Source of the DNA: Thiotrichales bacterium
Lineage (GTDB): Bacteria; Pseudomonadota; Gammaproteobacteria; Thiomicrospirales; Thiomicrospiraceae
NCBI GenBank assembly: GCA_014763835.1
Contig: JACXUQ010000084.1
Coordinates: forward strand, 1-6,191
Length of the DNA: 6,191 nucleotides
Reading direction: 5' to 3'
Under the pieces are notes generated by a model. It was not told the DNA's origin. It saw nothing but the letters and a program-made list of their open reading frames with translations, and made no database searches. The translations under genes were made by a program, and so were the position numbers. Position 1 is the stretch's first letter; each line of letters begins with the position of its first letter. This document shows, piece after piece, positions 1 to 5,986 of the stretch.

Positions 1-2540
1 ATGTCGGGCAGGTACAAACGGCGACCCATCAGGGTTTCGACATATCCCTTGGCCTTGGCGTTTTCTTTGGTGGTTTCCATATAGGTCAGCACGCCCGGAT
101 AGCGCGCAAAATAGAGGTTGATGTACTCCTGCGCGAGATTGCGCCCCACATTCAGCTGTTTGGCCAGCCCGAACGCCGACATACCGTAGATCAGGCCGAA
201 GTTGACCGCTTTGGCGCTGCGGCGCTGCTCCGAGGTGACGGCATCGAGCGGCATGCCGAAAATCTCCGCGGCGGTGGCGCGGTGGATGTCCTGCCCGTGG
301 GCAAAGGCGTTCAACAGGCCGGTATCACCGGAAAGATGCGCCATGATGCGCAATTCGATCTGCGAGTAGTCGGCGGCTACAATCTTGTAGCCGGGGCGGG
401 CGATAAACGCCTGGCGGATACGGCGGCCTTCTTCAGAGCGTACCGGAATATTCTGCAGGTTCGGCTCGGTGGAGGAGAGGCGACCGGTCGAGGCCACCGC
501 TTGCTGATAGGAGGTATGCACGCGGCCGGTACGGGCGTTGATCTGCTTGGGCAGCGCATCGGTATAGGTCGATTTGAGTTTCGCCAGACTGCGGTATTCC
601 AGAATCAGTGTCGGCAGTTCGTGGCCTTGTTCGGCCAGTTCCACCAATACCGGTTCCGCGGTGGAAGGCTGTCCTTTCGGGGTTTTTTTCAACACCGGCA
701 GGTCGAGATTTTCAAATAGAATGACCTGCAACTGTTTGGAGGAGTTGAGGTTGAAGACCTCGCCGGCCATCAGGTGCGCCTGCTGTTCCAGTTTGGCCAG
801 CTTGTGGCTGATCTCTTCGCTCTGTTCGGCGAGTTTGGCGGTGTCCAGCAGCACACCGTTGCGTTCCATGTGCGCCAAAACCGGCATCAGCGGCATTTCG
901 ATATCGGTGAGCACTTTTTGCAGGCTCGGTTCGGCCTGCAGCTGCGTCCACAGCGTCTGGTGCAGGCGCAGGGTCACATCGGCGTCTTCGGCGGCGTAAG
1001 GCGCAGCGGTGTCGATATCGATCTGATTGAATGTCAGCTGTTTAGCGCCTTTGCCGGCAATTTCCTCGAAATGGATGGTGCGGTGGTTCAGGTATTTGAG
1101 CGCCAGGTCATCCATATTGTGGCGCGTGGCCACACTGTTCAATACATAGGATTCGAGCATGGTGTCAAAACGCATGCCGCGCATGGTAATGCCGTGATTT
1201 TGCAGCACATGCCAGTCGTATTTGAGGTTTTGGCCGCACTTGGCGACATTTGTGTCCTCCAAAAGCGGTTTGAGTTGGGCGAGAACGCTCTCGCGGTTAA
1301 GTTGCGCCGGCGCGCCTTCGTAATCGTGCGCCAACGGAATATAACACGCCAGGTGGGTTTCGCCTTCGGCCACGGCCAGACAGACGCCGACAATCTGCGC
1401 TTCCATGGTATCCAGCGAGGTGGTTTCGGTGTCGATGGCGAACAGGTCGGCCTTTTGCAGGCGTTGCAGCCAGTTTTCAAACTGCGCTTCGGTGAACACC
1501 GTTTCGTAGCTTGAAGGGTCAATCGCAGCAGTTTGTCTATGTGCCATTTCAGCCGGTTGGTTGGCTTTGGCGGCGACGCTGGCCGGATTGCTGCCGTTCT
1601 TTTTGGTAATGGTCTGGCTGTGCGCTTTGGCACCGTTGGATTTGGAGAAGGGCGCGTGCCCCGCCATGACCTGATTCAGCCAGGTTTTGAATTCGTATTC
1701 GGCAAACAACTCCTGCAAACGCGCCAAATCGGGCGGCTGGCGGTTAATGTCGTCCAGATGTACCGGCAGGTCGCAGTCGGTTTTGATGGTGGTCAGTTGG
1801 CGTGACAGTTTCAGCTGTTCGAGATTGTCGCGCAGGTTTTCGCCGATTTTGCCGCCGATGAGGCTGGCGTTTTCCATCAAACGGTCGATGTTCTGGTGTG
1901 ATTGCAGCCATTTCACCGCCGTTTTCGGACCGCATTTAGGGATGCCGGGAATATTGTCGGCGCTGTCGCCGACCAGTGCGAGGTAATCGATAATCTGATC
2001 GGGCCGCACGCCGAACTTTTCCAACACGGTTTCCGGCGTGGAAAGCTGGTCGTTCATGGTGTTGATTAGCGTGACGTGTTCGTTGACGAGCTGCGCCATG
2101 TCTTTGTCGCCGGTGGAAATCAGCGTATCGTGTTCACTTTCAGTCGCCTGGCGCGCCAAAGTACCGATGACATCGTCCGCTTCGACCCCTTCAATCACCA
2201 ACAGCGGCAGGCCCATTGCTTTGACGATCTCCTGCAAAGGCGCAATCTGGCTGCCCAGCTCTTCGGGCATGGGCGGGCGGTGCGCCTTGTATTCCTGGTA
2301 CATCTCGTGGCGGAAGGTTTTACCCTTGGCGTCGAACACCACCGCCATCTTCTCCGGCTGATACTGTTCGATGAGCTTGCCGAGCATATTCACCACCCCG
2401 AAAATCGCCCCGGTGGCCTGGCCTTTGGAGTTGGTCAATGGCGGCAGCGCGTGAAAGGCGCGGAACAGGTAGGAGGAACCATCCACCAGAATAAACGGGC
2501 TTTCGGGATTGGTGGTGAGTTGCATATTCGATTCGGTCAT
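1..2540 (-). CDS. polA: DNA polymerase I, partial (C-terminus beyond window)
   Basis: PolA fills gaps and removes RNA primers in replication and excision repair. 846 codons are visible, uninterrupted, and closely resemble E. coli PolA (928 aa). Domains in order: 5' nuclease with ILVDGSSYLFRA (Asp20), VVFDAKGKTFR, VEADDVIGTLA and STGDKDMAQLV; a low-complexity Ala/Lys/Asn/Gln linker at about residues 295-345; the 3'-5' proofreading exonuclease with Asp370 and Glu372 (DTET), Asp442 (KYD) and Asp519 (AEDAD), all acidic residues present, so proofreading should be active; then the polymerase domain with motif A DYSQIELRI (Asp724) and the O-helix RRSAKAVNFGLIYG (Arg773, Lys777, Phe781, Tyr785). The window ends just after GRRLYLPD, so motif C (VHDE) is not visible. 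Relative to E. coli the numbering is offset by +7 at the N-terminus and +19 in the polymerase domain, mostly from the linker. The start is the first ATG after an in-frame TGA; Met6 is an alternative. Neither has a clear Shine-Dalgarno. Confidence 0.97.
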   Translation of the reverse strand, partial: MTESNMQLTTNPESPFILVDGSSYLFRAFHALPPLTNSKGQATGAIFGVVNMLGKLIEQYQPEKMAVVFDAKGKTFRHEMYQEYKAHRPPMPEELGSQIAPLQEIVKAMGLPLLVIEGVEADDVIGTLARQATESEHDTLISTGDKDMAQLVNEHVTLINTMNDQLSTPETVLEKFGVRPDQIIDYLALVGDSADNIPGIPKCGPKTAVKWLQSHQNIDRLMENASLIGGKIGENLRDNLEQLKLSRQLTTIKTDCDLPVHLDDINRQPPDLARLQELFAEYEFKTWLNQVMAGHAPFSKSNGAKAHSQTITKKNGSNPASVAAKANQPAEMAHRQTAAIDPSSYETVFTEAQFENWLQRLQKADLFAIDTETTSLDTMEAQIVGVCLAVAEGETHLACYIPLAHDYEGAPAQLNRESVLAQLKPLLEDTNVAKCGQNLKYDWHVLQNHGITMRGMRFDTMLESYVLNSVATRHNMDDLALKYLNHRTIHFEEIAGKGAKQLTFNQIDIDTAAPYAAEDADVTLRLHQTLWTQLQAEPSLQKVLTDIEMPLMPVLAHMERNGVLLDTAKLAEQSEEISHKLAKLEQQAHLMAGEVFNLNSSKQLQVILFENLDLPVLKKTPKGQPSTAEPVLVELAEQGHELPTLILEYRSLAKLKSTYTDALPKQINARTGRVHTSYQQAVASTGRLSSTEPNLQNIPVRSEEGRRIRQAFIARPGYKIVAADYSQIELRIMAHLSGDTGLLNAFAHGQDIHRATAAEIFGMPLDAVTSEQRRSAKAVNFGLIYGMSAFGLAKQLNVGRNLAQEYINLYFARYPGVLTYMETTKENAKAKGYVETLMGRRLYLPD

Positions 2541-2661
2541 TTTGGGGCCTGTTATGGTAAAATCCTTCGACGTATTTTAACCAAATTTTCAATTCATTGA
2601 GGGCTTTGCGCCAACCCGCTGTTAAAGCGCCACCGCAAGGTCCTGTGCAAGAGACGCTTTT
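2541..2661. promoter_or_regulatory. Divergent polA/thrB intergenic region
   Basis: These 121 bp separate the two divergent start codons and must hold both 5' ends unless transcription starts inside a gene. The central AT-rich part is the best promoter candidate: on the minus strand TAAAAT at 2579-2574 could be the polA -10, with only a weak -35 upstream and a leader of about 26 nt. On the plus strand TATTTT at 2573-2578 overlaps it and could be a thrB -10, again with a poor -35. TTGAGG near 2599 with TGTTAA about 17 bp downstream is an alternative for thrB. No operator or riboswitch is recognisable. The promoter assignments are weak. Confidence 0.35.
2649..2654 (+). promoter_or_regulatory. 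Probable thrB ribosome binding site
   Basis: AAGAGA lies 7 nt before the ATG at 2662 and fits as an imperfect Shine-Dalgarno, supporting that start for thrB. Confidence 0.5.
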
Positions 2662-3618
2662 ATGTCTGTTTATACTGTTGTTGACGAATCCCAGCTCAAG
2701 CTTTTTTTAGAAGATTATGCAGTGGGCGAACTGGAATCTTTCAGCGGCATCAGCGCCGGGATCGAAAACACCAACTATTTTGTGAACACCACGCTCAACG
2801 GCGAAACCCGGCGTTTCGTATTGACCATTTTCGAACATCATACTTTTGAAGAACTGCCTTATTTCCTCAATATCATGGCGTTTATGGCGGAGCACCATAT
2901 CCCCACGGCGCATCCGATTCCGACTTTGTCCAGCGGTTATCTGAAAGAGCTGTACGGCAAGCCGGCCGCTTTGGTGGAAAGATTGAATGGCGGCGGGGTG
3001 GATCACCCTTCGGTGGCGCAATGCGCGGTGATGGGCGAACAACTGGCGCGTTTTCACCAGGCCGGCACCGATTTTGAACAGTTCCGCGCCAACGACCGCG
3101 GTTTGGACTGGATGCAATCGACTTTTGCGTTGATCGAGAAGTTTTTGCCGGAAGACGAGAAGCAGCTGATTGCCAATGAACTGAATTTCCAAAGCAACTT
3201 CGATTGGCAGGCGTTGCCGCAAGGGGTGATCCACGCCGACCTGTTCTGCGACAACGCCCTGTTTGACGGCGACCAACTGTCCGGCATTATCGACCTCTAT
3301 TACGCCTGTAACAGCGCTTTGCTGTACGATTTGGCGGTGATGGTCAACGACTGGTGCCGCATCCACCATGACAATCCGGCGCAGATCGAGTTTGATGCAG
3401 AGCGCATGGAAGAGATGGTCAACGCCTACAAACAGCAGCGTCCGTTGAGCGCTGCCGAGCAAGATGCCTGGCCGGCGGCATTGCGCCTGGCGGCATTGCG
3501 TTTCTTCCTGTCACGCCTCAAAGACAAGCATATTCCAAGAGAGGGCGAGATGACCCAAATCAAAGACCCGAATGTCTTCAAGCGCGTGCTGCAACTTCAC
3601 CAGAAAACACCGTTTTAA
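2662..3618 (+). CDS. thrB: Homoserine kinase, choline kinase-like (APH fold) class
   Basis: Phosphorylates L-homoserine with ATP to O-phosphohomoserine, the step before threonine synthase, in the cytoplasm. The 318-residue protein matches the usual length (about 316) of the Pseudomonas-type ThrB, which has an aminoglycoside phosphotransferase/choline kinase fold and is unrelated to the GHMP-family ThrB of E. coli. Visible marks: the N-lobe FSGISAGIENTNYFV (residues 27-41), the catalytic loop HADLFCDNALF (191-201, with His191, Asp193 and Asn198 in the Brenner HxDxxxxN pattern), and IIDLYYACNSALLYDLAV (209-226), where Asp211 fits the metal-binding Asp. It diverges from polA, as in Pseudomonas. 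The HDOD gene follows after 47 bp with no convincing terminator between, so a shared transcript is likely. Related APH-fold kinases with other substrates exist, but full-length similarity and the polA neighbour favour ThrB. Confidence 0.92.
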   Translation: MSVYTVVDESQLKLFLEDYAVGELESFSGISAGIENTNYFVNTTLNGETRRFVLTIFEHHTFEELPYFLNIMAFMAEHHIPTAHPIPTLSSGYLKELYGKPAALVERLNGGGVDHPSVAQCAVMGEQLARFHQAGTDFEQFRANDRGLDWMQSTFALIEKFLPEDEKQLIANELNFQSNFDWQALPQGVIHADLFCDNALFDGDQLSGIIDLYYACNSALLYDLAVMVNDWCRIHHDNPAQIEFDAERMEEMVNAYKQQRPLSAAEQDAWPAALRLAALRFFLSRLKDKHIPREGEMTQIKDPNVFKRVLQLHQKTPF

Positions 3619-3635
3619 AACTCAACAGGCCGGGT
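3617..3635 (+). repeat. 19-bp inverted repeat, left copy
   Basis: AAAACTCAACAGGCCGGGT begins inside the thrB stop codon (TAA at 3616-3618) and occurs again, perfectly, on the opposite strand at 5111-5129. The flanks of the two copies do not match. This copy has no partner arm nearby and so makes no obvious hairpin of its own. Confidence 0.85.
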
Positions 3636-3651
3636 GGCGGGCGTTAATATC

Positions 3652-3656
3652 AGGAG
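3652..3656 (+). promoter_or_regulatory. Ribosome binding site deciding the HDOD start
   Basis: AGGAG stands 9 nt before ATG 3666 and 15 nt before the in-frame ATG 3672, favouring 3666. An out-of-frame ATG at 3662 opens only a six-codon reading frame. Confidence 0.7.
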
Positions 3657-3665
3657 TGCGGATGC

Positions 3666-4109
3666 ATGGATATGAAGGATAAGGTTGAGCAAGCCAAGCA
3701 GATTATCAAGCAGATCAGGCTGCACAGCATCCCGCCGGAAATTCTTGAGTTGGAGGCGATGCTGGACAACCCCAATACCGCCGAGGTGGTGCGGCTTCTG
3801 TCGCATAACCCGGAAGTGTTGGGCGAATTTCTGGGGCTGGCCAACCGCGTGCTTAACCGCGTTGAAGACGACCTGATTCTGGATGCTACCAGCGCGGTGC
3901 ATCTGCTGGGGCTTAACGATATCCGTTATCTGTTTCTGAGTGGTTACCTCATTAAAAACCTGCCCACTTCCGAAACAGACCACAAGGTGGTGCTGCACAG
4001 TATGCGCGCCGGCATCGCCTCGGCGGAACTGTCACACTGGATTTACGGGCTGGGGCGCTGCGAGGCGTATCTGGCGAGTTTATGCAGGATGTCGGTGCGC
4101 TTTACATGA
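3666..4109 (+). CDS. N-terminal piece of the split HDOD protein
   Basis: As written the frame encodes 147 residues. About residues 1-139 are genuine HDOD sequence (helical core with AMLDNPNTAEVVRLLSHNPE and SAVHLLGLNDIRYLFLSGY); the last 8 (CRMSVRFT) are out-of-frame tail after the break. It has the good AGGAG site and would be the piece certainly translated. Alone it lacks the second half of the HDOD helical bundle, so its stability is doubtful. Confidence 0.6.
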   Translation: MDMKDKVEQAKQIIKQIRLHSIPPEILELEAMLDNPNTAEVVRLLSHNPEVLGEFLGLANRVLNRVEDDLILDATSAVHLLGLNDIRYLFLSGYLIKNLPTSETDHKVVLHSMRAGIASAELSHWIYGLGRCEAYLASLCRMSVRFT

Positions 4110-4531
4110 TGCGTTACGCCCCTGAAAACTACGCGCAGACCTATTTCAGCCGCCAGTTGGATTGCCCATTGAGCGCCTATCGTGACGAAGAAGCCCATTA
4201 CCAGACGGCGCACACCTTTGTCGGCGGGTTGATTGCCAAACGCTGGAATCTGGGCAATCTGCTGTACCGCAGCATTGTGTTTCATCACCACGACAATCTG
4301 CTCGAAGTCGCTTCGTTTGATCCCAAAGCGGCGCAGATGGTTGCCACCAACCGCATCGCCAACTATCTGGTGTTCAAGGTGTTTTCAGACCCTTTTCTCA
4401 CCAAGGAGCTGGAACGTTATTTTGAAGAGGCGCAAGCCTTTTTGAATCTGCCCGAAAACGCCCTGCATGCCGCTGAAGCCGCTTTGCAGAAGTGGGGTTG
4501 GGGTTCCGGCTTTCATTTGGGCAGTCATTGA
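4082..4531 (+). CDS. C-terminal piece of the split HDOD protein
   Basis: Up to 149 residues from ATG 4082, all reading as HDOD sequence: MQDVGALYMMRY, then EEAHYQTAHTFVGG (residues 36-49), the KRWNLGNLLYRSIVFHHHDN stretch (53-72) and a C-terminal helical tail. There is no Shine-Dalgarno before 4082. ATG 4106 and ATG 4109, in the same frame, overlap the stop of the upstream piece (TGA 4107-4109), so reinitiation there is the likelier route if it is made at all, giving 141 or 140 residues. The stop TGA at 4529-4531 shares its final A with the tsaC ATG. Confidence 0.5.
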   Translation: MQDVGALYMMRYAPENYAQTYFSRQLDCPLSAYRDEEAHYQTAHTFVGGLIAKRWNLGNLLYRSIVFHHHDNLLEVASFDPKAAQMVATNRIANYLVFKVFSDPFLTKELERYFEEAQAFLNLPENALHAAEAALQKWGWGSGFHLGSH

Positions 4532-5100
4532 TGTCCGATAGCGTTTCTCTTTTGTCGATTGAAGACCTGCAAAAAGCAGTGGCGCTATTGCGCCAGGGAG
4601 AGGTGATTGCCTATCCCACCGAAGCGGTTTACGGCTTGGGGTGCGACCCGTTCAACGAAGCGGCGGTGCAGAAACTGTTTCACGTGAAGCAGCGGCCGAT
4701 GGAAAAAGGGGTGATTCTGGTGGCCGCTTCGGTGGCGCAAATTGACGAGTATGTACAGTTGGCGGGTATGCCGTGGGAGCACAAGGTGCTGCAGACCTGG
4801 CCCGGTCCGGTCACCTGGGTGTTGCCGTTGAAACAGGCGCTGCCGGAATGGATTACCGGCGGACGCGATACCGTGGCAATCCGCGTGTCGGCGCATCCGT
4901 TGGTGCAGGCGTTATGCGCAGCGTTTGGCCAGCCGGTTGTTTCCACCAGCGCCAATCTCTCGACGCAACCGCCGGCCAAATCCTGTGATGAGGTGAAAAG
5001 GGTGTTTGCCGACCAGGTCTTCTGTTTGGAAGGGGCGCTGGGTGCGTTGGCGCAACCCACCCAAATCTGGGACGCCCAAAGCGGCGAGCGCTTGCGTTAA
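4531..5100 (+). CDS. tsaC: L-threonylcarbamoyladenylate synthase (TsaC/YrdC family)
   Basis: Makes threonylcarbamoyl-AMP from threonine, bicarbonate and ATP; TsaB, TsaD and TsaE then move the group to A37 of ANN-decoding tRNAs (t6A). The protein has 189 residues, matching the short TsaC form (E. coli 190) without the extra C-terminal domain of Sua5. Family marks: VIAYPTEAVYGLGCDP (25-40), the basic loop KQRPMEKG (53-60), TWPGPVTWVLP (89-99), TVAIRVSAHPL (114-124) and VVSTSANLS (136-144). The start is ATG 4531, forming TGATG with the HDOD stop and giving the E. coli-like N-terminus; an in-frame ATG at 4492 would add 13 residues lying inside HDOD coding sequence and is rejected. No strong Shine-Dalgarno precedes it, so translation is probably coupled to the upstream frame. 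Confidence 0.93.
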   Translation: MSDSVSLLSIEDLQKAVALLRQGEVIAYPTEAVYGLGCDPFNEAAVQKLFHVKQRPMEKGVILVAASVAQIDEYVQLAGMPWEHKVLQTWPGPVTWVLPLKQALPEWITGGRDTVAIRVSAHPLVQALCAAFGQPVVSTSANLSTQPPAKSCDEVKRVFADQVFCLEGALGALAQPTQIWDAQSGERLR

Positions 5101-5110
5101 CCGCGCTATG

Positions 5111-5129
5111 ACCCGGCCTGTTGAGTTTT
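5111..5129 (-). repeat. 19-bp inverted repeat, right copy
   Basis: Read on the minus strand this is AAAACTCAACAGGCCGGGT, identical to 3617-3635 on the plus strand. It starts 28 nt beyond the stop of the M48 gene, so both copies sit just downstream of a gene in the same relative orientation. Part of it forms one arm of the hairpin at 5115-5137. Confidence 0.85.
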
Positions 5130-5137
5130 TTCAGGCC
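5115..5137. terminator. Possible terminator hairpin between convergent genes
   Basis: GGCCTG (5115-5120) and CAGGCC (5132-5137) can pair across an 11-nt loop containing six T. The position between the convergent tsaC and M48 genes suits a terminator, but the form is poor: the stem has only 6 bp, the T run is in the loop, and no U tract follows directly on either strand (a pyrimidine-rich stretch lies further on at 5147-5159 on the plus strand). Confidence 0.3.
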
Positions 5138-5157
5138 AAAATGACGTTTCTCTTTTT

Positions 5158-5967
5158 CTACTTCTTGGCTTTCAAATAAAGCCCTTCGACTTTCTGGGCG
5201 TACTTTTTCAAGTCTTTGATGCGGTTATCGGGCGCCGGGTGGGTGCTGAGGATTTCCGGCGTACCGCCGTTGCCCATTTTGCTCATCTTCTGCCACACAT
5301 TCACCGCCGCATAAGGGTTGTAGCCGGCGCGCGCCGCGAGTTCAACACCCATGCGGTCGGCTTCGGTTTCGTGGGTGCGGCTGTTGGGCAGGGTCAAGGT
5401 GACATTGAGGGCTATGGCGGTGACATCCAGCGCCGGGCCCTGTATGCCGGTAAAGACTTGCAGGGCGGTCAGACCGATTTGCGTCAGTTGTGCTTCGGAG
5501 GCGCGTTCGCGGCCGTGTTCGCGCAGCGCATGGGACATCTCGTGCCCCATAATCGCGGCGATTTCATCATCCGTTAACGCGAGTTTTTGGATAATGCCGG
5601 TGTAAAAGGCGATTTTACCGCCGGGCATGCACCAGGCGTTGAGTTGGTCGGATTTGATAAGGTTGACCTGCCAATCCCACGCCGGGGCGTCTTTGCGGAA
5701 CACGGCGGTCTGCGGAATCAGGCGTTGGGCGATCGCGCGGATGCGCTTGAGCATGGCCGCATCGGTGTTGAGCGTTTTCTTTTCTTGGGCCTCTTTGAGA
5801 ATGGCGTCATAAGCCTGGTTGGCGCCCTGCGTCATCTCCTGCGAGGAGAGCAGCATAAGCTGTTGGCGCTTGATGCCGACCACGCCTTCTTTAGTGGTCT
5901 GGGTATTGACGCAAGCGCTGCCGTTTAACAGCAGCAATCCGATTAAAAACGATTTAATCCATTTCAT
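5158..5967 (-). CDS. M48-family zinc metalloprotease, putative lipoprotein
   Basis: A 269-residue peptidase of the M48 family, in the style of the envelope quality-control proteases of Gammaproteobacteria (LoiP, BepA). The N-terminus MKWIKSFLIGLLLLNGSAC is a lysine-bearing hydrophobic signal ending in a possible lipobox with Cys19; the -3 residue is Gly rather than the usual Leu, so lipidation is likely but not certain. The catalytic site GHEMSHALREHGRE gives zinc ligands His142 and His146 with general base Glu143; HETEADRMG (199-207) supplies the third ligand, probably Glu200. NAWCMPGGKIAFYTG (110-124) and the C-terminal STHPAPDNRI (241-250) are also family marks. There is no TPR domain, unlike BepA. 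It follows the DUF4197 gene by 17 bp, probably in one operon. The specific substrate cannot be told, so no gene symbol is given. Confidence 0.92.
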   Translation of the reverse strand: MKWIKSFLIGLLLLNGSACVNTQTTKEGVVGIKRQQLMLLSSQEMTQGANQAYDAILKEAQEKKTLNTDAAMLKRIRAIAQRLIPQTAVFRKDAPAWDWQVNLIKSDQLNAWCMPGGKIAFYTGIIQKLALTDDEIAAIMGHEMSHALREHGRERASEAQLTQIGLTALQVFTGIQGPALDVTAIALNVTLTLPNSRTHETEADRMGVELAARAGYNPYAAVNVWQKMSKMGNGGTPEILSTHPAPDNRIKDLKKYAQKVEGLYLKAKK

Positions 5968-5977
5968 CCGGTGAACA

Positions 5978-5986
5978 CTCTCTCTT
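5978..5986 (-). promoter_or_regulatory. M48 ribosome binding site overlapping the DUF4197 stop
   Basis: AAGAGAGAG on the minus strand is 10 nt before ATG 5967. It begins within the TAA that ends the upstream gene, which supports the start and suggests co-transcription with possible translational coupling. Confidence 0.6.

Larger units (their letters stand above)
3666..4531 (+). pseudogene. HDOD-domain protein gene, interrupted by a frameshift
   Basis: HDOD proteins are catalytically degenerate relatives of HD phosphohydrolases and usually act as regulators or scaffolds in bacterial signalling. Two overlapping frames together give one family-like protein. The first (3666-4109) ends ...EAYLASLCRMSVRFT; the second continues with MQDVGALYMMRYAPEN from 4082. 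Family members read roughly YLxGLLHDIGxL here, so YLAS-L-MQDVGAL is expected. One missing base at about 4077-4082 (in AGTTTATG) explains the break; restored, the protein would be 288 residues, a normal HDOD length. The family's N-terminal core (IPPEILELEAMLDN, LLGLNDIRYL) and C-terminal core (EEAHYQTAHTFVGGLIAKRW, FHHHD) are both well kept, so the lesion is recent, or a sequencing error, or tolerated. The HD pair is QD here. It lies between thrB and tsaC and its stop overlaps the tsaC ATG. Confidence 0.85.

Noticed and set aside
311..322. A third, 12-nt partial copy of the inverted-repeat element (TCAACAGGCCGG)
   Set aside because: It lies in conserved polA codons (TGLLNAF) and is explained by the protein sequence.
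774..1514. A 246-codon open frame on the plus strand opposite polA, with others at 282-719, 574-999, 1533-1805 and 2076-2600
   Set aside because: They lie antisense to intact polA codons, whose family motifs are continuous; the translations resemble no known family.
2600..2640. Possible attenuator or riboswitch in the thrB leader
   Set aside because: Only short imperfect pairings (GCTTT with AAAGC) are present, with no U tract and no threonine-rich leader peptide.
2707..3462. A 251-codon minus-strand open frame inside thrB
   Set aside because: It mirrors the well-conserved thrB frame and looks like composition-driven antisense shadow.
4074..4085. Programmed -1 frameshifting to join the two HDOD frames
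   Set aside because: The required shift is in the -1 direction, but GCG AGT TTA TGC is not an X XXY YYZ slippery heptamer and I see no strong downstream stem.
3617..5129. Reading the inverted-repeat segment as an insertion sequence or transposon
   Set aside because: The enclosed genes are an HDOD protein and tsaC; there is no transposase or recombinase and no target-site duplication is evident.
5239..5928. Plus-strand open frames opposite the M48 gene
   Set aside because: The minus frame carries a signal peptide, HExxH and other family motifs; the plus frames have none.
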